Shown: positions 1-7,560 of the stretch, in pieces | Numbering within the stretch: the first letter of the stretch is position 1 | How the letters are laid out: every line of letters starts with the position of its first letter | Source: Betaproteobacteria bacterium | GTDB lineage: Bacteria > Pseudomonadota > Gammaproteobacteria > Burkholderiales > SG8-41 | Length of the DNA stretch: 34,913 nucleotides | Reading direction: 5' to 3' | Assembly (NCBI GenBank): GCA_947476215.1 | Contig: CANJQI010000039.1 | Span: 1 to 34,913, forward strand | Translations under genes and position numbers: made by a program | The notes under the pieces: generated by a model | What the model was told of the DNA's origin: nothing | Database searches by the model: none | The model's input: only the letters and a program-made list of their open reading frames with translations

Positions 1-112
1 TCCCAAGGTGATCGCATCCTAAACGAGTCGTCGAGCGGCCGGATTGTATTGCTACCGGATATAATCACAAGACTCCCCCCCTGCACCAAACGTTCAATAA
101 GGAAACATACTC

Positions 113-1462
113 ATGCCTACTTGCGCGCAAGAACTTGCGACATTTGCAAGCGAACTCACTTTTTCCAGTATCCCCGCTGCGGTCGTCAGACGCGCAAAGG
201 ACTGCATCATCGATACTGTGGCCGCGTGCACCTATGGCGCCCAGTTTCCCTGGAGCGGTATGGTGGCGGACTACGCGCAGCGATACGGAAGCGGCGGACC
301 ATGTTCGATTTTCGGCTTTCCCGACAGACGCGTACACGCGCCCTATGCCGCGCTCTCAAACGGAGTACTGGCGCACGCTTTTGAACAGGACAGCGTGCGC
401 GACCCCGGCATAGGCGGGCACCCCGGCGCGGCATTAGTGCCGGCCATCCTGGCTGCGTGCCAGGAAACCGGCGCCAGCGGCGAGAAGGCAATAACCGCTT
501 TTGTCGCCGCTTGCGAGGTGATGTTTCGGGTCGGAGGAGCCTCCCATCACAGCAAGATATCGCCTGAACAACTGGGATTTCATGCGCCCGGACTCACGGG
601 CCCATACGGTGCGGCAATCGCCGCAGGACTCGTGTTTGGGCTGGACGCGGAAAAACTCGCTCATGCCCTCGGCATTGCCGGCTCGCTGTCCTCGGGATTG
701 CTCGCCTTCACCAAGTCCAGGAGCGGCGCGATGGTTAAGCGTCTGCACCTCGGGCGTGCGTCTGAATCCGGCATACTTGCCGCCCGGCTCGCAAGCGCCG
801 GCTACACCGGCCCCGAGACCGTCCTCGAGGGAAAGTTCGGATATCTCGATGCGTATTGCCGTGAAGGCGATCCGAAACTTCTTACCGCGGAACTCAACCA
901 GCGTTGGGAGACATTGCGTATCTGCATCAAGCGTTACGCCTGTCACATGCGTGGGCAAATCCCCGTTCAGGCATTGCGCGAAATGATGACGGAACACGGG
1001 ATTCTGGCGGCGGATGTCAAAAAGATCATGCTTGAAGGCAGCGAGAAAGTCCTCAGCCATCACAACATTCCGGAACCCGGCGACCTCATGCAAGCGCAAT
1101 ACAGCGTGCCCTTCTGCGTGTCACTCGCGCTGTTCCGTGATCCCGAGGATCCGCAATCGTTTGCAAAGGACGCGCTCAATGATCCCTCGATCCGTACCAT
1201 GTGCCGCGGGATAGAAATGCGCGCGCACACGTACAAAGCACCCACCGACAAAAGCACGCGCATCATAGTACAGCTCAAGGATGGCCGTGAATTCCGTCGT
1301 GATGGAGAATCCTACAAAGGCATGCCGGATGACCCGCTCAGTCCCGTGGAATTGCGCCGCAAGTTCCTGTTGTTGACTGCTGCCATGGGCGATGCGGCCG
1401 CGGCGCAACTACACGAGCAACTGGAACAACTCGAAGCACGGTCATCGTTTCCGGTGGCTTAG
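113..1462 (+). CDS. MmgE/PrpD family protein (cis-aconitate decarboxylase / 2-methylcitrate dehydratase fold)
   Basis: 449 residues, full length for the MmgE/PrpD superfamily, whose members dehydrate, decarboxylate or isomerise branched di- and tricarboxylic acids in the cytoplasm. Family landmarks visible are the HPG motif at about 103-105, the KRLHLGRASESG stretch at about 209-220 (the usual lysine- and histidine-bearing segment) and the IKRYACH segment at about 272-278, which lies where relatives have a K-x-Y-x-x-C active-site region. The all-helical N-terminal domain and the smaller C-terminal lid after about 270 are both present. ATG is preceded by AAGGA about ten bases upstream. The stop is 50 bases before the UGSC selenoprotein gene on the same strand, so the two are probably cotranscribed. 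It is clearly not orthologous to the PrpD-like protein at 10658-12094. The substrate cannot be told from sequence alone. Confidence 0.9.
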   Translation: MPTCAQELATFASELTFSSIPAAVVRRAKDCIIDTVAACTYGAQFPWSGMVADYAQRYGSGGPCSIFGFPDRRVHAPYAALSNGVLAHAFEQDSVRDPGIGGHPGAALVPAILAACQETGASGEKAITAFVAACEVMFRVGGASHHSKISPEQLGFHAPGLTGPYGAAIAAGLVFGLDAEKLAHALGIAGSLSSGLLAFTKSRSGAMVKRLHLGRASESGILAARLASAGYTGPETVLEGKFGYLDAYCREGDPKLLTAELNQRWETLRICIKRYACHMRGQIPVQALREMMTEHGILAADVKKIMLEGSEKVLSHHNIPEPGDLMQAQYSVPFCVSLALFRDPEDPQSFAKDALNDPSIRTMCRGIEMRAHTYKAPTDKSTRIIVQLKDGREFRRDGESYKGMPDDPLSPVELRRKFLLLTAAMGDAAAAQLHEQLEQLEARSSFPVA

Positions 1463-1512
1463 GGCGATGCGATCGCAACGCTCCATCAACAGATGACCTC
1501 GGAGCAAACCTT

Positions 1513-3132
1513 ATGCCCATGATACTGGCACCTACCGCCACGCTTGGAACGTCTGCGCTGCAACTGCGACGAACCCTTCCGGATCTATCCGGGAAAGTCG
1601 TCGGTTTTATCGACAACACCAAACCCAATTTCAATTTTCTTGCCGATGACCTTGGTGATCTGTTAATCAAGAAATTTGGCGTACGTAACGTCATCAAACA
1701 GCGCAAGCACTCATCGTCTCGAGCCGCGTCCGAAAAACTGATGGCCGCGATGGTGGAAAGCTGCGATGCCGTGATCATAGGGTCGGGCGATTGAGGATCA
1801 TGTACGTCGTGGAGTATCCACGACTGCGTTGAAGCGGCAAAACGCGGGCTGCCCACGCTCGCGGTGTGTTCGACGGCGTTTTCGGCTTTTGGACGAGCGC
1901 AAGCCAGGTCTTTGGGGTTTCCTGACTTGCCGATGGCTGTCATACCGCATCCTTTCGGACCGCGCACGCGTCCGGAGATCACGCAACTTGCGCAAGCTAT
2001 CGTAGCCGACGTCGCTCGCATCTTGTGTAACCCGGGCACCACGGGAACGGCAGGCCGGAACGAATCAACACCCACCGTGCGCCCGCACTTGATCGAAGCA
2101 CCCGATGATTACGAGGAAATGAATGCATTCTTCCGTCAACGACAGTGGGGCGATGGGCTGCCGCTCGTACCGCCGACCCAAGAACGGGTGGCGCGTATGC
2201 TGCAGTACACCCAGCGTAGCCCCGAGGAAGTCGTGGCGACCGTGGCACCCGGCTTCGGGCAGGCAACCGTGGAACATATTGCGATCAATGCGGTTCTGGC
2301 GGGCTGCAGCCCGCCGTTCCTGCCGCTGCTTATCGCAGCAGTTGAGGCAGTATCGGCACCGGAATTCAATCTGCAGTCGGTTCAGACCACGACCAACCCG
2401 GCTACGCCGTGGCTTATCGTCAGCGGCCCCGTGACACGACAATTACAGATCAACAGCGGTATCAACTGTCTAGGCCAAGGCACCTGGGCAAACGCGGTGC
2501 TGGGGCGGGCATTGCGGCTGATACTGCAAAACATCGGAGGCGGCCTTCCGGAGGTGATGGACCGTGCCACGCACGGCCAGCCCGGCAAATACTCATTCTG
2601 TTGCGCGGAAAATGAAGACGGAAATCCGTGGGAGCCGTTGCATATCGAGCACGGCCACGCGCCGGAACACAGCACGGTCACCGTGGTTGCGGCAGCCGGC
2701 ACGTTAAATATCAATACCCACGCCAAGGATGTTACTGACTTGCTGCGCATGATCGCTGATGCGATGTGCTACGCCGCCAGCAACGACTATCGGGCCGAAG
2801 GGGGCGGTGAGCCATGGGTAGTGCTCTCTCCCGAACATGCGGAAATCCTGAAGCAAGCCGGCCTGACCAAAGCTGGCGTAAAAGCCCGCCTGTGGGAATT
2901 ATCCCGTATGCCAGCGCATCTCATGGCAAAAAAAGATCTCATCCGCACCCAGCATAACCGGCGTGCCGAACTGGGTGAACTCTCCCCGGACAGCCTGGTC
3001 CCGATATCAGCCACTCCGGAACTGATAGGTATACTCGTAGCCGGAGGTCCAGGCGGTCATTCGGTCTATATTCCGAGCTACGGAAATACCCGTTCTGTTA
3101 CGCGCAGGGTGGATACGACCTGCAACAAGTGA
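1513..3132 (+). CDS. UGSC-family selenoprotein, in-frame TGA read as selenocysteine (Sec94)
   Basis: Read through a single in-frame TGA at 1792-1794, this is one continuous 539-codon gene. The TGA encodes residue 94 and produces the string GD-U-GSCTSWS, the signature of the UGSC (seleno)protein family, where U may be Sec, Cys, Ser or Thr. Residues 1-165 form the UGSC-type domain, with a Rossmann-like VVGFIDNTKPN start and a conserved LGFPDLPMAVIPHPFG close downstream of the TGA. Both halves are needed for one domain, which argues against two proteins or simple decay. Residues about 205-539 form a second module beginning near WGDGLPLVPPT, with Cys at the INCLG and FCC sites; I do not know its function. 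GGAG lies 8 bases before the ATG. A SECIS-like hairpin follows the TGA. The terminal stop is also TGA, so recoding must be site-specific. A nonsense mutation is the alternative. Probable redox role is inference. Confidence 0.85.
1800..1829 (+). promoter_or_regulatory. Candidate bacterial SECIS element (SelB-binding hairpin)
   Basis: Directly downstream of the in-frame TGA at 1792-1794, bases 1806-1813 (GTCGTGGA) pair perfectly with 1817-1824 (TCCACGAC), leaving a three-base apical loop GTA that begins with G. Below a bulged C at 1805 the stem can continue through 1801-1804 with 1825-1828, including two G-U wobbles. The apical loop starts 19 bases after the TGA. A short loop with a G in its first two positions, some 16-37 bases from the UGA, is what is described for bacterial SECIS elements. 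The hairpin lies within codons for the TSWSIHDC segment. SelB binding itself is inferred. Confidence 0.7.
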
Positions 3133-3181
3133 GGCACCGGAGAATTGTCCTGCTATCGCCTTCTGCATAACTAGTAAATAT

Positions 3182-3200
3182 CCTCAGGCTAAGCCTGGGG
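3182..3200 (+). other. Hairpin downstream of the selenoprotein gene
   Basis: CCTCAGGC at 3182-3189 pairs with GCCTGGGG at 3193-3200 (one T-G wobble) around a TAA loop, 50 bases after the selenoprotein stop. No T-run follows, so it is not a textbook intrinsic terminator; it may still protect the transcript 3' end. It lies in the 337-base gap 3133-3469, whose only other recognisable content is the decayed Bug fragment at 3223-3354. Confidence 0.35.
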
Positions 3201-3222
3201 GACTCCCGCTGACGCTAGTATA

Positions 3223-3354
3223 ATGATCCCACCATTACAAGATCAGTCGGACCTGCGTGTCGAACCTGGAATTTCGGGGAATGTACGCCGAATCAAATCG
3301 GAAATGATCCGATTGGTAAAGGTCATCAAAGAAGCCGGTCTCAATACCCGTTGA
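3223..3354 (+). pseudogene. Remnant of a Bug/TctC solute-binding protein C-terminus
   Basis: A 43-codon frame ends in IKSEMIRLVKVIKEAGLNTR, which matches the C-terminal helix of the intact Bug proteins in this window (for example KSEMTRMGKVIKDAGI in Bug-12). Everything upstream of that helix is missing or unrecognisable, and there is no ribosome-binding site before the first ATG. It is best read as the relic of a deleted Bug gene that once stood between the selenoprotein and the CapA-type gene. It is probably not expressed as a functional product. Confidence 0.6.
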
Positions 3355-3469
3355 TGATTGTTACATACGTGACGACGCGCCCTCATCCCTGCCCGTATCC
3401 CGTGGGCCTGCCATTTAGCGGTTCAGGTAAACCCTAGTCAAAATAACTTCACCTTAAAGGAGCGGAACT

Positions 3470-4534
3470 ATGACTACGAATGACGTCAAGATGGTGCTGG
3501 TGGGCGATACTTTCGTCGGACGGCCTGACCCAGACAATGTTTTCAAGCCGGTCAAACATCTTATCCAGGGAGCGGATATTGCATTCTGCAATCTGGAAAC
3601 AGTCGTTGCCGATAGCAAATATATTGATCAGTATGATCGAGACCCGAGGCCTCACATGGACGAGTCTTCGATAGCGGCGTACCTGCGCGCCGGGTTTAAT
3701 TTTATGAATCAGGCGAATAACCCGCATACCTATCATGGGTTGAATGCCTTGGTGCGCAGTGTGGAAGTCCTGGAAACCATGAATGTGGCGCATGCGGGAG
3801 CAGGTCGGAATCTCGCGGAAGCGAGAAAACCAGCCATCATGGAGCGAAACGGCACCAAGGTTGCATTCGTTTGCAGGACGTCCGTCGGGACGCCTGAAAT
3901 GGCGGCGACAGTTGATACGCCAGGAGTCGCCCGTTACCCGGTCCACACGCTCTACGAAGCCCCTGCGCGAGTACATTCAAATCCGGGCTTGCTGCCCATT
4001 GTCCATACCGTTCCCGACAGAGGCGTGCATCGTGAACAACTCACCGAAGATATCCAGAAGGCACGAGATGCAGCAGATGTGGTGATCGTCTCATGGCACT
4101 GGGGCCTCTCCCCATTTCAGGTTTATCCCGGTGCCGGAGCGGGTGAGGTTGAGGTTATGGATTATCAAAAGGAGATGGGCCGGTATGCCATTGATTGCGG
4201 CGCCGATATGGTCGTGGGTCACCATCCCCACCAACCCCAGCCGATCGAAGTCTATAAGGGTAAGCCTATCCTGTATTCGTTGGCCAATTTCGTGCACGAT
4301 TTGGGGTCTTTCAATGAAAGAACGCTGATGGCATTGCTCGTCCGATGCCTGATACGTGACGGCAAGATTCAACGGCTCAGTTTCGTACCCGGCGTGCTTA
4401 CTGGAAACGGACCGCCAGCTTTCACCCGACCCGCGGAGTCACCTCAGGTTGTAGAGAGGATGATACAGATGTCGACTCCCTTTGGAACACGGTTCGAGGT
4501 TGGGGAAGAGGACGTTACCGTGGTCCTGAAATAG
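3470..4534 (+). CDS. CapA family metallophosphoesterase-like protein
   Basis: 354 residues with the CapA/PgsA calcineurin-like layout. VGD at 11-13 gives the first metal-binding Asp, CNLE at 40-43 follows, NNPHTYHG at 83-90 stands for the usual NNH block, SWHWG is at 208-212, GADMVVGHHPHQ at 244-255 carries the His cluster, and YSLANFV at 269-275 closes the core. CapA was named for the poly-gamma-glutamate capsule, but most relatives in proteobacteria are soluble and of unknown substrate. No signal peptide or membrane anchor is visible here, so a cytoplasmic phosphoesterase or amidase-like role is more likely than capsule export. AAAGGAG sits 8 bases before the ATG, one of the strongest ribosome-binding sites in the window. 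Bug-1 follows after 56 bases on the same strand, suggesting coexpression with an acid receptor. Confidence 0.85.
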   Translation: MTTNDVKMVLVGDTFVGRPDPDNVFKPVKHLIQGADIAFCNLETVVADSKYIDQYDRDPRPHMDESSIAAYLRAGFNFMNQANNPHTYHGLNALVRSVEVLETMNVAHAGAGRNLAEARKPAIMERNGTKVAFVCRTSVGTPEMAATVDTPGVARYPVHTLYEAPARVHSNPGLLPIVHTVPDRGVHREQLTEDIQKARDAADVVIVSWHWGLSPFQVYPGAGAGEVEVMDYQKEMGRYAIDCGADMVVGHHPHQPQPIEVYKGKPILYSLANFVHDLGSFNERTLMALLVRCLIRDGKIQRLSFVPGVLTGNGPPAFTRPAESPQVVERMIQMSTPFGTRFEVGEEDVTVVLK

Positions 4535-4590
4535 CGGGTTGGATGCGCAGCCCCAGGTTTTTGATTGAAGTCGCCTAACAAGGGACGTTC

Positions 4591-5571
4591 ATGCGAATAC
4601 CAAGGCTTCTTGTAACGACATGTTCCATAGGCGTCATGGCTGCGCGCGCGGTAAGCGGCCACGCCGCTTCGACAGGATCGGAACAGGCTTATCCGAACAA
4701 ACCCATACGCATAGTCACCGGGGGGGCGGGTGGGTCCGTGGATTTCGTGGTGCGCATGCTCGCACAGGGGCTTACGGCCAACGTGGGTCAGCAGGTGATA
4801 GTTGACAACCGGCCGCCCGGCGTCATTCCGGGAGTGATAGTGTCGCAGGCGCCACCCGACGGTTATTCCCTGCTGTTCGCCGGTGCCACCCTGTGGATAG
4901 GCTCGCTGCTGCAAAAAACGCCATACGATTCGTTGAAGGATTTTTCACCGATTACCCTGACCAACAAGCAGCCTAACGTCCTCGTCGTGCACCCGTCGGT
5001 GGCGATAAATTCGGTCAGAGACCTGATCGCCATGGCCAAATCCAAGCCGGGCGCGCTCAACTATGCGTCGGGTGGCAACGGCTCTTCGACTCATCTCGCT
5101 GCCGAAGTATTCAAGGACATGGCGGGCGTCAATATCGTGCGCATCGCATATAAAGGAGGCGGGCCTGCACTCATCGATCTGCTCAGCGGCCAGGTTCACA
5201 TGTCGTTCGCCAACGCCGGCCCGGTCATGGCGCACGTCAAAGCCGGCCGCTTGCGGGCGTTGGCTGTCACCAGCGCCAAACCGTCCGCCCTGGCCGCCGA
5301 TCTGCCGACGGTAGCGGCTTCGGGCGTGCCCGGGTATGAAGCGGCAGCAATCGTTGACATGTTTGCGCCAGCCAAAACGCCGGATGCGGTCGTCGTCCGG
5401 CTCAACCGGGAACTCGTGCGCGTATTGAATCAAGCCGATGTGAAGGAAAGATTCCTCGCTTCCGGAGGTGAGGCCGTCGGGAGTACGCCGCAAGAGCTCA
5501 CGGACGTCATGAAATCGGAAATAGCCCGGCTGGGCAAGTTAGTGAAGGCGGGTGTGCTCACCAATGAATAA
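4591..5571 (+). CDS. Bug-1: tripartite tricarboxylate transporter substrate-binding protein (TctC/Bug family)
   Basis: 326 residues. A basic start (MRIPR), hydrophobic core and Ala-rich end (about residue 27) form an export signal, so the protein acts in the periplasm. Bug proteins are two-lobed receptors that bind carboxylated solutes and feed TctA/TctB-type permeases or act as sensors. Landmarks are YPNKPIRIV at 34-42, the GGSVD loop with Asp51, PPDGYSLL, YDSLKDFSPIT, a long LNYASGGNGS stretch, AHVKAGRLRALAVTS, and a C-terminal KSEIARLGKLVKAG helix. It carries a Trp in the ATLWIGSLLQ segment, a signature shared with Bug-5, -6, -7, -8, -9 and -12 that marks one subclade. The ligand is unknown. 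An AAGGGA-type ribosome site precedes the ATG. Confidence 0.93.
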   Translation: MRIPRLLVTTCSIGVMAARAVSGHAASTGSEQAYPNKPIRIVTGGAGGSVDFVVRMLAQGLTANVGQQVIVDNRPPGVIPGVIVSQAPPDGYSLLFAGATLWIGSLLQKTPYDSLKDFSPITLTNKQPNVLVVHPSVAINSVRDLIAMAKSKPGALNYASGGNGSSTHLAAEVFKDMAGVNIVRIAYKGGGPALIDLLSGQVHMSFANAGPVMAHVKAGRLRALAVTSAKPSALAADLPTVAASGVPGYEAAAIVDMFAPAKTPDAVVVRLNRELVRVLNQADVKERFLASGGEAVGSTPQELTDVMKSEIARLGKLVKAGVLTNE

Positions 5572-5583
5572 CCGGAACGTTGA

Positions 5584-5712
5584 GGTCAGGCCTTGCGTTT
5601 TTCCTATCACCGCTGCCACCCAGTGCCAACCGCATCTTCCGCCGCCCTTCTCCTCGTTTTCAGATTTACGAAAATACACTCCACGCGCACTCAAGTGGAG
5701 ACAGGCCTGACC
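5584..5712. repeat. Separated 10-bp inverted repeat
   Basis: GGTCAGGCCT at 5584-5593 recurs inverted as AGGCCTGACC at 5703-5712, 109 bases apart, just before the IS66-like fragment. A second small stem, CTCCAC at 5679-5684 with GTGGAG at 5695-5700, lies inside. It could be the scar of a lost mobile element, but no target duplication is evident and ten bases could pair by chance. Confidence 0.3.
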
Positions 5713-5856
5713 ACCGCAATACGTTGATCTTATGGAATAAAGCCGTAAGATACAGGCATTTTAGACGCTTAGCTGCGCACTTCTATTGATGAATTTTGGT
5801 GACTATTCAGCCTGACACAATTGTACAAATTATGAGCAGAGTGTATGCTGTGAAGC

Positions 5857-5961
5857 ATGCAAGAACTCCCGGACCTTTCGCGCCTTACACACGAACAAAA
5901 GGACGATTTGATGCGTATGCTGTTCCCGTTGATCGAGCAGGTTCGACTGTTGACGGCACGC
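5857..5961 (+). mobile_element. IS66-type transposase (TnpC) N-terminal fragment
   Basis: The frame beginning at ATG 5857 reads MQELPDLSRLTHEQKDDLMR and continues to MLFPLIEQVRLLTAR, which matches the N-terminus of IS66-family TnpC transposases (PDLS-L-x-x-x-QKD-x-L followed by an L-rich coiled segment). After about 35 codons the homology stops and, in a different frame, dioxygenase coding sequence begins. The rest of the transposase, TnpA/TnpB and a right end are absent. It appears to be the residue of an insertion followed by deletion. Identification is from memory of the family, not from a search. Confidence 0.6.
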
Positions 5962-6455
5962 AGTTTGCCAATATGTATCTTGCGTACGACACCTTGTCTG
6001 ACGGCATGAAACAGCTGATCGATCCGCTGGTGGGTATCCACGTACAGGAAGAAAGTTCCCTGGAACACTCATCCCCGGAACGTCTTGAAACATCGAGACG
6101 CTCCAAAACGATAGCGCATGCGCTCGTCAAAGTGCACCCGGAAACCGGCCGCAAGTCGCTATATGTGGAAGACAAAGTCATGCTTTTTGCGGGTATGACA
6201 CCAGAAGAGAGCAGACCGTTGATAGATTTCCTGCGCGGCCATGCGAGGCGTCAGCAATTTGTCTATCGGCACATCTGGCAAAAACATGATCTGCTGATGT
6301 GGGACAACCGCTGCACCAACCACAATGCACTGGGCAACTACGACAGGAGAAATGAAACGCGCCTCATGGAAAAGACGGCCGTGGTCGGTCCGAACTCGGG
6401 CTATCTGTATCATGACACGAGCCAGTCACGTAACATGTCAGTGAGCTATATCTGA
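5952..6455 (+). pseudogene. TauD/TfdA-family 2-oxoglutarate dioxygenase, 5'-truncated
   Basis: The frame reads DGTQFANMYLAYDTLSDGM, then HALVKVHPETGRKSLYVED, GMTPEESRPLIDFL, and WDNRCTNHNALGNYD, all typical of the C-terminal half of TauD/TfdA Fe(II)/2-oxoglutarate dioxygenases. The distal metal-binding His (in CTNH) and the following Arg-rich region are present. The N-terminal half is missing, including the H-x-D metal pair that normally lies before the FANMY segment, and what precedes it is IS66-like sequence in another frame. The open frame does extend upstream to 5796, so a 219-residue polypeptide could be translated, but without H-x-D it cannot be an active dioxygenase. Convergent with Bug-2. 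Confidence 0.8.
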
Positions 6456-6492
6456 TCATCGTCCGCCCCTCGTTTCACCACTCTTGACCGTG

Positions 6493-7503
6493 TCAGTTGT
6501 CGACTTTCAGTCCCGCATCCCGGGCGACCTTGCGATTCCGCGCGATGTCGGCAGCAATAAACTGTCTGAATTCGTCTGGCCGGTTTCCAACTGGTTCCGC
6601 GCCGTCGTCTAAAGTCTTTTTCGCGACTTCGGGTTCTTTCATGATGGTCGCAACGCTCTGTTGAATCTTGCTGATGACCTCAGGCTGCATCCCCGCCGGC
6701 CCCAGCATCCCGCCCCAGCTCACGGCTTCGTAACCCGGCACGCCGGATTCGGCAACTGACGGGATGTTTGGCAATATCGGCGAGCGCTGGGCGGTGCTTA
6801 CGGCCAATAACCGCAATCTTCCGTTCTTGACGTGTGGTAACGCGGAAAGTATGCCGCCCATCATCATTTCGATTCTGCCCGCGATCAGATCTATCTCGGC
6901 TTCGCCCGCACCTTTGTAGGGCACGTGCATGAGGTTCACGCCGGCCATGATGCGGAACAGTTCCTCCGCGAAATGCACACCGGAGCCATACCCCGACGAA
7001 CCAAAATTGATCACGCCCGGTCTGGCCTTGGCCAACGCCACCAGCTCGCGTGGCGTCTTGACCGGCAGCGAGGGATGCACCACCAGCAGATATGGCGAAC
7101 GATTGATCAACGTAATCGGCGAAAAATCCTTGATCGGATCGTAGGCAAGTTTGGTATAAAGCGCCGCGGTGGTGGCAAAACCGCTGCCAGTCACCAGCAA
7201 CGTGTAGCCATCGGCGAGACTTTTTGCGATCGAGCCAAAAGCCACCGTGCCGGCAGCGCCGAGGCGATTCTCGACGATGAACTGGCGATTCATGGCGATG
7301 CTCAGCCGGGCCGCGATCATGCGTGCCGTGATATCGGTGCCCCCGCCTGCTGCCAGCGGCACGACGATGCGCACGGGTTTTGTCGGGTAGGTGTCGGCCG
7401 TGCCCTGCGCATAAACGCCTCTCGCCAGCGATGCCGCGAGCACGACCATCATGACTGTCGTTACGATTTCCAAACGTCCTGATGATTCTCTTAATTTCCG
7501 CAT
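6493..7503 (-). CDS. Bug-2: TctC/Bug-family substrate-binding protein
   Basis: 336 residues from the ATG encoding MRKLRESSG, chosen because AAAGG lies upstream; an earlier in-frame start would add ten residues without a good site. A signal sequence spans about 15-33 and ends in YAQG. It belongs to the classical Bug type: PFAM-like features are YPTKPVRIVVP (Val where the other receptors have Ile), AAGGGTD with Asp57, a KLAYDPIKDFSPIT segment, HVPYKGAGEAEID, and PHVKNGRLRLLAVS. The usual GQPVVVDNR strand is altered to NRQFIVENR. It is the last gene of a five-gene minus-strand run (prpD, Bug-4, hydrolase, Bug-3, Bug-2), 57 bases after Bug-3, and ends facing the broken dioxygenase. Confidence 0.92.
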   Translation of the reverse strand: MRKLRESSGRLEIVTTVMMVVLAASLARGVYAQGTADTYPTKPVRIVVPLAAGGGTDITARMIAARLSIAMNRQFIVENRLGAAGTVAFGSIAKSLADGYTLLVTGSGFATTAALYTKLAYDPIKDFSPITLINRSPYLLVVHPSLPVKTPRELVALAKARPGVINFGSSGYGSGVHFAEELFRIMAGVNLMHVPYKGAGEAEIDLIAGRIEMMMGGILSALPHVKNGRLRLLAVSTAQRSPILPNIPSVAESGVPGYEAVSWGGMLGPAGMQPEVISKIQQSVATIMKEPEVAKKTLDDGAEPVGNRPDEFRQFIAADIARNRKVARDAGLKVDN

Positions 7504-7560
7504 GTCACGACCTTTCTTGTATGGACTTTGCAACCCCGGCCTCGCGCGACGTGATACTCG

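Noticed and set aside
60-65. TATAAT upstream of the first MmgE/PrpD gene as a promoter
   Set aside because: No acceptable -35 hexamer lies 16-18 bases upstream (it reads GC-rich there) and no TG extension is present, so a lone -10 match is not enough.
1513-1794. A separate 93-residue protein ending at the TGA, with an independent gene starting at GTG 1864
   Set aside because: The same conserved domain runs through the TGA, GTG 1864 lacks a ribosome site and would begin in mid-domain, and a SECIS-like hairpin follows the TGA.
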